From Reticulitermes speratus (taxonomy: Eukaryota; Arthropoda; Insecta; Blattodea; Rhinotermitidae): DNA of 64,000 nt. The position numbers were made by a program, and so were the translations under genes. This document shows, piece after piece, positions 1 through 10,650 of this stretch. The stretch covers positions 26,659,521 through 26,723,520 of the forward strand of contig JAJKFL010000042.1 of assembly GCA_021186555.1 (NCBI GenBank), given 5' to 3'. The notes under the pieces are model-generated. The model did not search any database and was not told the DNA's origin. It saw only the letters and a list, made by a program, of their open reading frames with translations. The stretch's first letter is position 1. Each line of letters opens with the position of its first letter.

Positions 1-1285
1 GTCCTAATGGCTGCAGTACCTGCGGGGGGTGTGGTTGAGTCCTGTCAGTCTTCATGTCGTCTCACTTTGGGGTCTTCCTCTTCTTGTCCTGTCCGAAATA
101 GCTTCATGCAGGAGTGGTCTGATGACTGACACCAACAGACAAATCGAGTATGGTAATGAATTAAAAACTGCTGCTTTCAATTAACACGCTTGTACTGTGA
201 AGAAAATACGTTGGCATTGAATATCTTCGTACCTGAAAAATTAAATGATTTCAGGCGAACAGGTAGCTTTCTAGGTCTGTTGCATTTTGTTTGTCAATTT
301 GTTATTTGACGACTTATTTTTCTGATGACACCGACTGTGGAAGATTTAAAATAACAATGATAATATTTATAATTTATTGGTAAGTTGTAGCCGTTTTACT
401 TACTACTAATAATAGTTTTATCTTCATCCATGCCGCTATGTTGTTTATAGATAGAAATGGTTACAAACCTGAAATCCTATTTTCACAGCCATTATGTTGA
501 CATGTACGAAAGTCGCGCGCCCAAACGGGGGCTGCCGGCCTGCAGGCCCCCCCAGCCCCAATGGAAATTAAAAAAAAACAGACTTTGTAGACACGATGAT
601 ATCAAACGTCTTACTCGATTTACCCTTCAGCCGAAATCAGCCAAAGAAATCGGCTGATGACTGGCACAGTGGAATATTGAGAAATAAAATGAACCTCGGA
701 AGTCTCAGATGAACATAAACTAGACAGGCGATGTACGTGTAACGTAACATGTGGCGTGCTGGAGTAACCATTTTGCAGTGGAAACAGAACCGTGCATTCT
801 GTGTTGTTGAGTTACATGTCACTGTCAACTATGTAAAAATATTGAGTGTTGCACAACAATGAATTTATGTTAAATTTATGTCACCGGCAACAATGCAAAT
901 TATAAGTATAAATTTTTGACAGAAATTATATTCCAACTAATTTGCAGTCTTCACACATTACATATAAACGCTGCATTGAAACAAAAAAAATATGTTTGTT
1001 GGATTGCGGTCTCCTTTAGACGTACAATTTGGCTAAACAGATCGTAATGACATATAAGTCGTTGCGCAGTTTCTCAGTTTTGTAAGTTGCGGTAAAACGT
1101 TTTAAGAGATCAGACGGAATTAATCGATTATGAAGCAATAAGTATTAAATAGTATGTGTGTCCGTATTCTTGTATTAGTTATCCTGCATACAAATTCCGT
1201 CTTTCATGAGCCGTATTATATTGTCACCTGTGGCCTGTCAGGCCGTGCCACATTTTTCCACAGTAGTCCTGTCTCATAAACGGTA
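1..1285. other. No gene recognised (AT-rich non-coding)
   Basis: No open frame here resembles a protein family I know, and no splice-flanked exon is convincing. The stretch is AT-rich with a short GC-rich patch near 515-560 containing C runs. I see no tandem repeat or terminal inverted repeat. Confidence 0.5.
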
Positions 1286-1553
1286 CGACTTTCGGAATAA
1301 ATGTATTGAACATAAAATGTGTGTTTTGATATTCTCTACAACTTTAATCTGAAACATGTTTCATTCTAAGAAGAATTTAGCGAGATACTATCATGAATGT
1401 ACATACGCCTTCATGTAAAGCACCCGTTATTTTTGTCATATTTTAACAAAACTTGAAATTTCTTGACAGATTTTCGAAAAATCCTCAAAATATCAAATTT
1501 CAAAAATCCCTCCAGTGGGAGCCGAGTTGTTCCATGCGTGTCGGCGGACGTGC

Positions 1554-1585
<32 letters not shown>

Positions 1586-1640
1586 GTGACGAAGCTAAGA
1601 CTCGCTTTTCGCAATTTTGCGAACACGCCTAAAAATAAGA
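1286..1640 (-). repeat. Unnamed dispersed repeat A, copy 1 (minus)
   Basis: Read on the minus strand from about 1640 down, this sequence aligns with 40776-41080 on the plus strand. Shared blocks include GGCGTGTTCGCA, a stretch of TCTGTCTGTC units, CAACTCGGCTCC, TTTTTCGAAAATCTGTC, TTCAAGTTTTGTTAAAAT and AGTTGTAGAGAA. The CTGTCTGT tract (plus strand 1556-1585) lies near the 5' end of the element. A conceptual frame (1411-1626, -) exists, but the two copies do not keep a shared open frame along their length, so I treat it as a non-coding or decayed dispersed element. Confidence 0.75.
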
Positions 1641-2187
1641 TTAGGCTTTGTGATTTAAATTAAGGAACTGTGTTATGAAATATGTAATACTATATATACA
1701 TACATATATATATATGTGCAGTTGCAAACAATGTTATGTTACATTAATAATTATGACATGATTTTTATAACAGTTTTTAAAATAAAACACAAATTATATA
1801 TAACCTCAGGGTCAGCCCTCTCCAATTTAAAATTCTGGGTGTGCGCCTGGTATACGATATCAGGTCATGTTTGATAAGTGATATGTAATCTTCCTACATG
1901 TGTCGGGTAGTAAACATTCATTTTCAAGTAATTTCTCGACATGTTATGTCTTAAATCTAAGCATATTAAACATGATTTATTAAAATATTAAACATATAAA
2001 TTACAATTTCTTTGCAATTCAGTGTGTCACAATAGTCACTTTGTAAAATTTCTGAAGTCACATAATTTACCGAGGTGTCTGCTCACCAGTACGTGTATAA
2101 TTAGAATTAATTTTTTTATGTATAATTTTTAAAAATTGTTTATTTATATCTGTTCTATTTAACATGTGGCTTAGAATACTAGTATGA
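1641..2187. other. No gene recognised
   Basis: Very AT-rich non-coding sequence with a short TA/CATA microsatellite near 1690-1715. No recognisable coding or RNA signal. Confidence 0.5.
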
Positions 2188-2400
2188 TTGATGAATGATG
2201 GATTTAAAACGATGTGGAAGGAATCGATCATCCCCTAATTTGAGGTACTCTTCCGACGTTCGCTTTCAGGGACTGAGGAATACCACGAAACACGAAGGCT
2301 TGTCGATATCTTGTGCTGGATTCGAACCCTGTGCCTCCCGAATACAAATGAGATTTGTTCTCGGTAAAATAGATATCAGGTGATCAGTCTAAGCCTAAAT
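2188..2400 (-). repeat. tRNA-derived SINE, family C, copy 1
   Basis: The minus strand carries a Pol III B-box-like GGTTCGAA core (plus-strand GGATTCGAACCC at 2318-2329). The sequence matches 22985-23190 in the same orientation: both have GATG(A)AT near the left edge, then GGAAGGAA, then GAGGTACT(C/G)TTCCG, then ACTGAGGA or ACTGAAGGA and ACCACG. Two diverged copies with an internal Pol III promoter define a SINE family. Confidence 0.65.
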
Positions 2401-2775
2401 GTGTAAGCGGTTATAGTCCGTTGTGGAAAGTTCATTTTATTTCTGGCAGGTTATTCAGTATCGTGCGTCTTGTTTCGGCAGGCCCTAAAATAATGTTTTG
2501 CAAACGGCGGGTGTCAAGTAGCCAGTGTCTCAATTTGTGTCCGGTTTCGCCAGCAGTGGTGTTTTGTTTCATTTTATCCTTGGCTTCCAGTTTACGTACA
2601 CAATAAAGAAATGGATGCCTTCCGCACAAAAGTGCCCACATTTGCCAGGAGCATACCTTTAATGGCGTTCCAAATCGGCAATTCTTTTGCTGTGGGGCTG
2701 GTTGTGATACTTTGCTTGTATTTTATGCCCTAAATTTTTAAATAGCGTCATCAGTTGTAGTCCTCACCCAATGTT
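2401..2775. other. No gene recognised
   Basis: Small overlapping frames on both strands, none resembling a known family. Confidence 0.45.
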
Positions 2776-3110
2776 ACTAGGGTGATCAAATGAGGAGAAG
2801 GCGGTGGGCATTGCGTGTGACAAGAATGGGGAGAAACCAAGTGCATGCACGGTTTTGGTGAGGAAATCTGAAGGTAGGATACCACGTGGAAGACATAGGC
2901 GTATATGGGATGGTAATATTAAAATGGATGTTAAAGAAATATGATGGAAGGGCGTATAGTAGATTTATGTGTCTCAGGATGAAAAAAATGGCGGGCTGTT
3001 GTGAGCACCTTAATGAACCTTCGGGTTCCACAAAATGCAGCAAATTTCTTGAGTAGCTTGAGACTTACCAAGGATGATTCTGATCCATGGGGTCAGAATT
3101 CGGACTGTGG
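2776..3110 (+). pseudogene. Non-LTR retrotransposon C-terminal fragment (decayed)
   Basis: The plus strand, read across frames, gives pieces typical of the end of insect LINE ORF2 proteins: a Gly/Arg-rich patch followed by W-D-(D/G)-N-I-K-M-D, then the motif around LNEP-SG-KCSKFLE and T-K-D-D-S-D-P-W-G. The same arrangement appears on the minus strand at 7169-7436. Several stops (for example at 2943) and frameshifts interrupt the frame, so this is a dead fragment. No reverse transcriptase catalytic core is present. Confidence 0.55.
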
Positions 3111-3249
3111 TTCCCCCTATCGCCAATCTTCCATATGATCCTGGTTTTGCCTGCCGCCGTGTTTCGGAAGTGATTGGCGAAGTATTGCTATAGGCCTGCT
3201 TTTAGAGTCCAGTCGCTTGGATAGTCTCTTGCCTCAGTTATCTCGTCTG

Positions 3250-3350
3250 AATGTAAACTACGTAGCCGTTGTGGACGGTAACAGTCGCAGAGATGAGATG
3301 CTACCATATGCCTCCATGGCGTTTACGGGGACACCTTTACCTCTCACTTC
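3250..3350 (+). repeat. SINE family B, 3'-end fragment
   Basis: The block ACCATATGCCTCCATGGCGT followed by ACGGGGACACCTTTACC matches the 3' part of the SINE copies at 22025-22290 (ATATGCCTTCATGGCGTGGA) and 10030-10262. Only the tail half is present and no B box remains. Confidence 0.5.
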
Positions 3351-3965
3351 ACTATAATTTACACAGTGAAAGAATATTCTGTATCGAGATGTACAGGCGA
3401 GAAATCAGTTCTATAAGACTGAAGACTTTGGTGTGTTAACGCCAGCCCAAGGAGAACCGAAAGCGCTTTCCTTGCACGGTTTTACCTTTAAGATGAACGC
3501 ACTACGGTCTTTCGAAACGTCAGTAACTATTTACCAGTGTACACAGCGTAACATCTCAGAAGACTCGAATCTTCAGCAGGGGAGACCACAAATCTCACGA
3601 AACAATTGCGTGTACATTAACATTACCTCGCAGTGAAATTAACGTGGGCAGCAGGTTACTGGACTTTCACCCAATGATTCTTATATCTTCGTGTAATTAC
3701 GTCACCCAGTACGAGATTTGACGTTGTCACAATGGTGCTGAGGAAGATTCAGATATTGTTGTATATGACAGCCTGTCTAATCTTGGGCTCCTTGGCCTTG
3801 GAGATGGAAATACCAAGTTTCTCATTTATGTCAGTAGCTGTTTGAACCGAGATTTTACTTACGGGACCCTGAAGATGGAGGACGAAAGCTCCTCCATAAC
3901 ATCAGTGACTATTTACCTATTGATACTGTGTCGTATCGAAGAAGACGTAATCTTCATAATCACTC
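3351..3965. other. No gene recognised
   Basis: A 67-codon frame at 3433-3636 has no recognisable motif. Near 3660-3705 a diverged unit like that of the adjacent 37-bp tandem repeat can be seen (CACCCAATGATTC). Confidence 0.4.
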
Positions 3966-4206
3966 AATAGTTTTCACACATTTGTTTAAATAGTAATCAC
4001 CCAACAATTCCCACATCATCATTTCAGTGACGGTCACCCAAAAATTTCCACATCGTAATTTAAACCTTATTCGTTCAATAATTCTCACATCATCATTCAA
4101 ATAACAGTTACCTAGTAATTCTCAAAGTCTTCATTTAAATAATATTCGCCCAGTAATTCTCACATCGTCTTTATAATAACGTTTACCCAATAATTTCCAC
4201 ACCTTC
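3966..4206. repeat. Tandem repeat, about 37-bp unit, 6-7 diverged copies
   Basis: Successive units start AATAGTTTTCACAC, AACAATTCCCACATC, AAAAATTTCCACATC, AATAATTCTCACATC, AGTAATTCTCAAAGTC, AGTAATTCTCACATC and AATAATTTCCACACC. Each is followed by a T/A-rich half ending in (C/T)ACCC or similar. Spacing between consecutive starts is 37-38 bases. Copies differ at many positions, so the array is old. Confidence 0.75.
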
Positions 4207-4910
4207 ATGTAAGAAACAATGTCGCGCGGTATAAACACTTTATTAAGTGTGATTTAGTGAGTGTTGTTCGACACGTCCTTGAATCTTCACGGAAAGGCGC
4301 CGCAGAGGCATTTTGATGGCACGCAATGTTCTGGCCGTATTAAATCTTGTCTGTGTTGGCCAAGCTGTTGTGTTTCCTTGCCGACAGTTAGACAGACCAA
4401 CAAATAACTCGAATAAAGAAACAACCCTTTTGGCTCTGTTCTTCCACCCTCACGTCTGACGGTCAAAGCGGCCAAGATAGACAGACAGACACACCCTTCA
4501 TTGTACTCTGCACTCATAAAAATGCTCACCGAGTTTGTCATGTGGACTTGTTTCTTTCATTTTTCGATTATGTATAATGAGCATTGTAGTGTTACGTGCT
4601 TGGAGGGGTTAAGTACCTAGTGAAGTTATGGCCGCATTATAAGGGAACTACCTTGAAATTTTCATAAACTTTTAAATAAACGAAGATGTACAATGGTAGT
4701 ACACTCTTTTCAGAGCTGATTAGAGAAGAGTGTATATGCCAACAGAGATATTTTGTGTCTCATACTTTATGAGCAAACACAACAATACGCTGACAAAATA
4801 ACAGGCCGACCACCTTTCACCATTTTGTGAAGGGTCAGAGAATAGGTATTCTCTTGCAACACCACATGTTGATGCCTGGCATCTCGAAATAATCACAATG
4901 GCTTCTGCCA
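4207..4910. other. No gene recognised
   Basis: An 84-codon minus frame (4287-4541) has no family resemblance. A short GACAGACAGACA tract lies near 4478-4491. Confidence 0.4.
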
Positions 4911-5036
4911 GATCAGTGACGACGATTATGATGATGATGATAATGATGATGACGACGACGATAATGAAGCTAAGTTAACCATATTATGGAATCAACAAGT
5001 TCAAACTGACATGACTATCCCTAAATAAACACCGGA

Positions 5037-5070
<34 letters not shown>

Positions 5071-5071
5071 T
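4911..5071. repeat. Microsatellites: GAT/GAC tract and AAT tract
   Basis: A GATGATGAT/GACGACGAC tract spans about 4917-4965, and a pure AAT/ATA tract spans about 5038-5070. The second lies just before a LINE 3' fragment. Confidence 0.85.
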
Positions 5072-5530
5072 GTGATAATGAAAATAGGACATGTATGTTA
5101 ACATAATATTGCAATTTCAGTGCATAGAAATGTGATCAAGAAAGAAGCCGAAAAAATTTTTAAAACACAAAAATTTAACAATAGAAATACATCGCATGTG
5201 TAATGTAAACACAAAAGTGATACCAGTAATAATAGGAGCAACTGGGACGATCTCAAAATCATACAGAAAATACCTGAAAAACATACCTGGAAAGCACGAC
5301 GTCAAAGAACTACAAAAAACAGTCATATTTGGCACTGGGCACATGTTTCGGAAAGTACTAATTAAAAGTACAGAACGTGTGTCGTGAGAAGTAGCATTAA
5401 AGTTACCATAAATTGTAACCACGGAATAGCTGCAACGTTATATACCCTAGAAACATGGCTTATTTTAAGTATACATATAATTGTAAATACCCTGCATAAA
5501 GGTGATTAATAATAATAATTATTTCAGTTC
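5072..5530 (+). pseudogene. Non-LTR retrotransposon ORF2 C-terminus and 3' tail
   Basis: The frame at 5196-5387 reads VNTKVIPVIIGATGTISKSY, then RKYLKNIPGKHDVKELQK. I recognise this as the conserved end of insect LINE reverse transcriptase polyproteins, where N-x-K-V-I-P-V-(I/V)-(I/V)-G-A-x-G precedes the stop. Upstream of the frame stops interrupt the protein, so only a remnant is left. The sequence ends near 5505-5525 in a short AATAATAAT tail, as expected for a retrotransposed 3' end. Confidence 0.75.
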
Positions 5531-7165
5531 TGAATACGCGGTTCGTGGAATAGCTCACCGTTTAACACACTGTTGTTACGTTGCACAGCCGCCTACTTTT
5601 TATTTTTACCTGTCTTTGTAATAACAGTAACAACAATCAACAACAAACGGCACTTTGCATATGAAGTTCTGTCCTAACATAACAAGAAATTCTTGAAGAA
5701 CAGTGACGCCTTCTTTTCTGCTAATGTTCAGTCCCTACCATTAGTAGGCCCAGGGACAGCGATCAGCTCCATGTACAGAGCCGAGACGTGTAGGTTTCGT
5801 ACTTTCACATCATGACGTAAACAGGGCCAGCTTCCGAAACTTTGTATTTTGTTAACCACAACAAGACGGCAGGAAATGCTTGGTTCGTGCTTGCTTTCGG
5901 TTTCAGCTGGTCGGATGTAAACGGCTAGCCTACGTACTTCCACAAAATCCGGGTCTAATTTGAGGTTCCCGTTCTTCTGGGACTTTGCGTCGCTGGGTAA
6001 TTGGTTCTGCACGTTCGAGACGATGTAGTACTCCAGCGCAGTGCCTGTCACAAGACCGCCTTTGTCGCGCATTAATCCTGTATCCGCCTCGAATTTAAAC
6101 TCCTGTCTTTCTCTGCAGTTCAGGTAACCTATTGCACAAAAAGTCTTGAAGTGTCGACCTCCAGATTCCGAGCAGATCTCTCACCTTGTGACAGTATTGA
6201 TCGACTGACGACGGAGCTCTTGTCTTCAAATATTAACAGTTTATCTTCGAGTGTTTTCTTTCAAGTATTTTCTTTCATTCTTCCCATGAGTTTGGGTCGT
6301 TCACATAAACTCTGTCGTTCATTATGGCCACAAATAATGATCGCATGGGTTGAAATCTGGAGATCTACGCGTACGAGGCCATAGGCCGCGAGTTATGTCT
6401 TCTAGGGCAGCCATTGAGAGATTTGTTCTGTGGGCCGTGGCATTGACCTACATCAAGTAACCGTACATCTTTTCTTTTTCTGTTCATTCTTTGAAGAATG
6501 GTGCCATGTTAACCAAACGTACCCGTAGAAATTTATTGCTCATTCGAAAACCACGGAACATAATTCATCTGAGTTAAAACTCAACGTTTTCGCATTTTCT
6601 TTCATCACTGAACCTGTCACTAGAAATTTGCTAACTTGTCCTTTTACACGGCACTGTTGACGTTGGGTATTATTTACGAAAGTTTTGGCTACTTTTGTCT
6701 GTGTCACATGCCTTGCAGAAGCATTACATATGAATACATTGTTCAACAGAAAACTTCTCACACTCGCTGACCACCTACTCTGTATGAGACAAGACACTTG
6801 ACTGGACTCCCATCTCAAGTTCCAGCTCTTATATGAATAGGAAATACCCGGCAGACATTCCTTGACTCAGTAAGTGCGCATTTTCTTAGGCTCGGGGACA
6901 CGATTAGTGTGATGTCTGTAGTGCACGGTGTGAAAAGTCCAGAAGACCATCGTAGTAACAACAGCAGGAAAACTTAACACCGAACGTGTCTTTACCACGA
7001 CGGACAGCATTTTGTTGACATTTTTTATAACCAACTGTATTTCTGACCTTCTCGTTATTATTTTGTTTGGCTGTTTCTTCGAAAATAAACTGATCTCTAT
7101 CTAAGTCTAAAACTGATCTAAGTCCCTATGCACTTTAATATTACAAATCTGATGTCTTAACGTAT
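5531..7165. other. No gene recognised
   Basis: A 114-codon minus frame (5728-6072), a 77-codon plus frame (6151-6384) and a 92-codon minus frame (6540-6818) are present. None shows a domain I know or convincing exon boundaries. I do not call them genes. Confidence 0.4.
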
Positions 7166-7168
7166 TCG

Positions 7169-7436
7169 CTACTTGACCGACAGTAACTCCGGGTCCGTTA
7201 CCATATTCACAAGAGACCGCCACTTGTTCCTGTAATGACCCAGATGAATCCATTCTTCACCTTCCCATCCAGTTTTCTGAAGATTCCTTTCAGTATTATC
7301 CTTCCATCTACTCCTAGGTTTGCCAATGGGCTCTTCGGATTTTCCATCCGAACTCTTGTACACATTTCTCTTCTGCTCCATGCATGTCACGCGGCCGGCC
7401 TGCCCGTCTTTTCCTCCTCGATTTTGTTACGTTAAT
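7169..7436 (-). pseudogene. Non-LTR retrotransposon C-terminal fragment
   Basis: The minus frame 7390-7169 contains the pattern GKPRSRWKDNTERNLQK followed by GWEGEEWIHLGHYRNKWR and SLVNMV. This matches the (G)-R-P-R-x-R-W-x-D-N-x-x-x-D-L-x-x-x-G-W ... D-R-x-x-W-R-x-L-V-N signature near the end of many insect LINE ORF2 proteins. Only this C-terminal piece is present, with no fingers/palm domain, so it is a 5'-truncated relic. Confidence 0.7.
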
Positions 7437-8229
7437 AATAATTGGCGAGGAGTATAAATCATAAAGCTCTTCCATGCGATTTTCTGCATCATCCTCCAGA
7501 AATTACAGTTCATACAACGAAGCCAGGACGTTATCTCATTTTACCAGCGAGAACATGCATGGACGCTTACTGCATCCGAGTTCATTGTTTGAACTAGAGG
7601 CTTGATTTCTTTAAGTGAATAGTTTAGTTAATAAGCGCGGCATGTACACAATTAATAATGTTGTAACGTATTCAGTTCTTATAGCAACGTAGGCTTATGC
7701 TAACTTTTATTCAATAATGTAACACGCACACATATGATACGGCCTTATGTTACTCTCCGAAGCTGGTTATGCGAGTCTTGAAACAGGAACTGGCAACTGT
7801 ATTAATTATCTAACTTCTCTCTGTCTCAGTTTTGTGAAATCATGACACGCAATCGCCTGGCTGCCAGTGATCCTGCGAATTTGCGAGATGTTCATCTGTT
7901 TATAATCAGTGTAGAAATAAATCACTTTCAGGCATAAGACATACCCTAGGACTCGCCTGACCTTACAGAAACAGGTTGATGTAGTCCTTATGCAGTTAAA
8001 GTGTCATAGATAAATATGGGGCAGCTGAAGAAACCCACGTTAATACCCTGGTGGATGCGCGTCGGCACGGAAATATTCGGAACGTCAGTATGAGTTGTTA
8101 CAGTATCTGTTGTATCTGCGATTGTTAAAGGAATTAAGAGATAGTGGTAAGTTACTTTTGTTTTGCAGTTTTCAGACTTTCCGGTACAAGGTAAAGTTCT
8201 CCCTGTGAACGCATATAGTGACGTGGTGG
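7437..8229. other. No gene recognised
   Basis: AT-rich with no recognisable coding, RNA or repeat signal. Confidence 0.45.
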
Positions 8230-8462
8230 TACGTATCCACTCATTCGTAACGTCGGCGCTAAGTGCAGGTTTGTAGACATCTTCACTCCCCGGTCGTTTC
8301 ACCTTCGGAGAAAGAACCTCCAGTACCCAATGAATATAATGACGGTCTGGACGCTTTTGAGAAGAGAAAATCTCATGCCCCTGCCGGAATTGAACCATGA
8401 TTCCTTAGTCGTCAAGCTCGTGGCTTGCTCAGTGTACCGACTGAGCTATCCCTGTTTCTTAT
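8230..8462 (-). repeat. tRNA-derived SINE, family B, copy (minus)
   Basis: On the minus strand an A-box-like GATAGCTCAGTCGGTA (from 8452 downward) is followed by a B-box-like GGTTCAATTCC (around 8385-8395). Then comes GGCAGGGGCATGAGATTTTC and a body shared with 22025-22290 and 10440-10650 (TTTTCTCTTCTC, then AGCGTCC, then GTGCCG/GCGCCG and GAATGAGTGGA). The tRNA-like head is the best preserved of this family in the window. Confidence 0.75.
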
Positions 8463-9179
8463 TTCATATCTGTTCTGAAGTTAATTTCGGGGCCTCATTA
8501 ACAGTTGGTATTTTTCTAGTGAGACGCAGATGAATTTGCAACTTACTAGCTCAGTGAACACGGTCAGTGCCTTAGACAACTTGAGCCACGCCTCAGCCGT
8601 GACCTGTGCCGGTTTATCGTACGCGTCCAGTAATATACGGTTCCTGTGTCCTTTAGTCGGACGACGAGTTGTCAACCTATCGCGGCAGGTAATGATAAAA
8701 TGGTGTAAGATGCGACTAATATGTAGAGGAGAGGAAAGAAAGTGACAGGAATTGGGTATGTGACCTTTCGAGATATCAGGCAGGTGCAGGCACGTAAGTA
8801 CGTAAAGGTTCAGGAAGAGGCTAGTCGAGACGAGAAGGAGATACATTGGCCATATCTGTCAGATGTGATGTACTGTATTTCTTGAACTGTAGATTGAAAT
8901 ATACTGGCATGATCTTTGTGAAATGCTTTTGAGTGACATGTTAGGCATTTCACATCGGACTTGCGAACCTCTAAACCGATAGCATATCAGCAAGCATGTG
9001 CACCTGCAAGCAGACCTGATAACGTCACAAATACGTGGCCTTCTTATCCATTTTACTATTACACACCACACGTTAGACGCCTGTCATTTAAATGAAACGG
9101 CAACCTAATTTAACACGGAATATTAGCAGCACTGTTAACCGTTTAAAAAGTAAGATTGACCTAAACTGTATTGAAACAT
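8463..9179. other. No gene recognised
   Basis: A 121-codon minus frame (8481-8846) overlaps a 71-codon plus frame (8530-8745). Neither resembles a known protein. Confidence 0.4.
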
Positions 9180-9835
9180 TCATTTCGTGATGCACAGTAC
9201 ACATTCCTTCTAGGGTCGTAAAGAAACTGCAAATGCTTTACTCCGCGATGTAGTACATACATTTTACCAAGGCGTTCTTGGCTCTCAAAATACACAGCTT
9301 TACGGCACACGCGAAAATCGATTTTAATTTACGCCCCTAAATAAAATTCGGCATTGTCTGCACCGGTTTTCACGAAACTTTTAAGTGCTCAACAGCTTTA
9401 TATGCAGATGCCGTACGTATACTTACTCACGCGTTTTGAAAAACAAATGTGGAGTGTACGGATAGAAAGTCATTTACGCCCCTAAGTAACGTGTGGCTTT
9501 CATTATACTGATTTTCATGAAGCTGATAATAACTCAGTATGGTTATGTGAACAGTTGTCGTACCAAACTTCATCCACATTGGACGAAGAATTTAGAGAAT
9601 GTGGAGAATGTAAGCCTTGAAGTGAAGCATGACTGTCTGTCTGCAGATATTCACGAAATTCGCGCTTCCTCGACGACTTTTTGTGAACAACTTTTATACA
9701 GAATTTCATGAAAACCCGACAAACGGTTTTGTCGCCGATCCTAGGTCACGGACTGACATGCAAAGACGGACGGACGAACGGATGTGGTCTCCACATAAGA
9801 CGTTCTTTCATTACTTCTTAAATAACGCCTGAAAC
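9180..9835 (+). repeat. Unnamed dispersed repeat B, copy 1, with about 140-bp internal period
   Basis: Within the copy, blocks of the type ATTTACGCCCCTAA(A/G)TAA followed by TTTTCA(C/T)GAA(A/G)CT recur near 9331-9378 and 9473-9520, and a third TTCACGAAATT occurs near 9649. This gives a spacing of roughly 140 bases. The right end contains CTAGGTCACGGACTGACATG, a GACGGACGGACGAACGGA tract and ATGTGGTCTCCACATAAG. The same order of blocks occurs at 20560-20950, so this is a dispersed family. Confidence 0.7.
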
Positions 9836-10029
9836 TAAATAAGGTTGTGCATTGTAGGGAAACAATCGCTCGTTGTTATGAGAACTATACAAAATAAAGA
9901 CACGCTGTGGGCCGAACGTAGATTTTCTGAATGTTAAACGTGGTGGTACATATAGTAACCTCTAGGCTTTAAAGGTCTAACAGCCGACATAGTTGGCGGT
10001 TACTTTGGCCTCATTAAATTATTCATTGC
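9836..10029. other. Spacer between repeats
   Basis: Short AT-rich spacer with nothing recognised. Confidence 0.4.
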
Positions 10030-10262
10030 TTTTTTTTAACGATCGCAGTACTTGTTACATACACTAACCACATAAGTGTTACTGGGGACGCTAGGGAGGC
10101 ATATGGGGAAATACAGGGGTAGCTCCACGGAGTCTTAACCTCGGCACTAGATACAGATGGGTGGTCCGCTTCAGACCCTGGCCGCTTTTTTCCGGGGGAA
10201 AGAGCTTCCGCTGTTCTTTGGATAGGAGGCTGTGTTGGCCGTGGACGATATGCTGCCAACCT
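10030..10262 (-). repeat. SINE family B, 3'-part copy (minus)
   Basis: Read on the minus strand, GTGCCGAGGTTAAGACTCCG, then GGAGCTACCCC and ATATGCCTCCCTAGCGTCC correspond to the 3' half of the family-B SINE seen at 22025-22290. The Pol III head is not recognisable. Confidence 0.6.
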
Positions 10263-10439
10263 TTATGTAAGGATGTGTGCTGTCCCTTTCTATAAGCAGC
10301 ACATATGTCCTGAACGTCAAGATTACGTTCATATGTGTTCAGCGTTCCTTTACTGCTGTTTCGGGGCGCAGCGCTGAACCCTACAATCTGATCCGATTCA
10401 TTTCAGTGACTAACCCGTAGCCGTATCATTCAGATGTTT

Positions 10440-10650
10440 ATATAATTACGGTACGTCTCGAATCCCGGCAGGGGAAAGAGACTTTTTTCCCAAGCGTCCA
10501 GATGGCTGTGGGGGTTCACTCAGCTTTCTGTTCAATGTGTACTGGGGGGGGGGGGGGGGCAAAGCAGCCGGGGCGTGAAGATGACCACGCACTACTGCCG
10601 AGTGTAAGAATAAGTGGAACTATATCTTCAGCCCCCCTTATGCCTTAACC
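10440..10650 (+). repeat. SINE family B copy (plus) with internal poly-G tract
   Basis: A B-box-like CTCGAATCCCGGCAGGGGAA (10458-10477) starts the recognisable part. The shared body follows: CAAGCGTCCAGATGGC, GTTCAATGTGTACTGG, then a run of G (10543-10559), then GGGGCGTGAAGATGACC and AAGAATAAGTGGAACTAT. The alignment to 22056-22260 is collinear. Confidence 0.7.

Noticed and set aside
5728-6072. 114-codon minus frame as a gene
   Set aside because: No domain, no splice support and no recognisable homolog. It may be part of an unidentified repeat.
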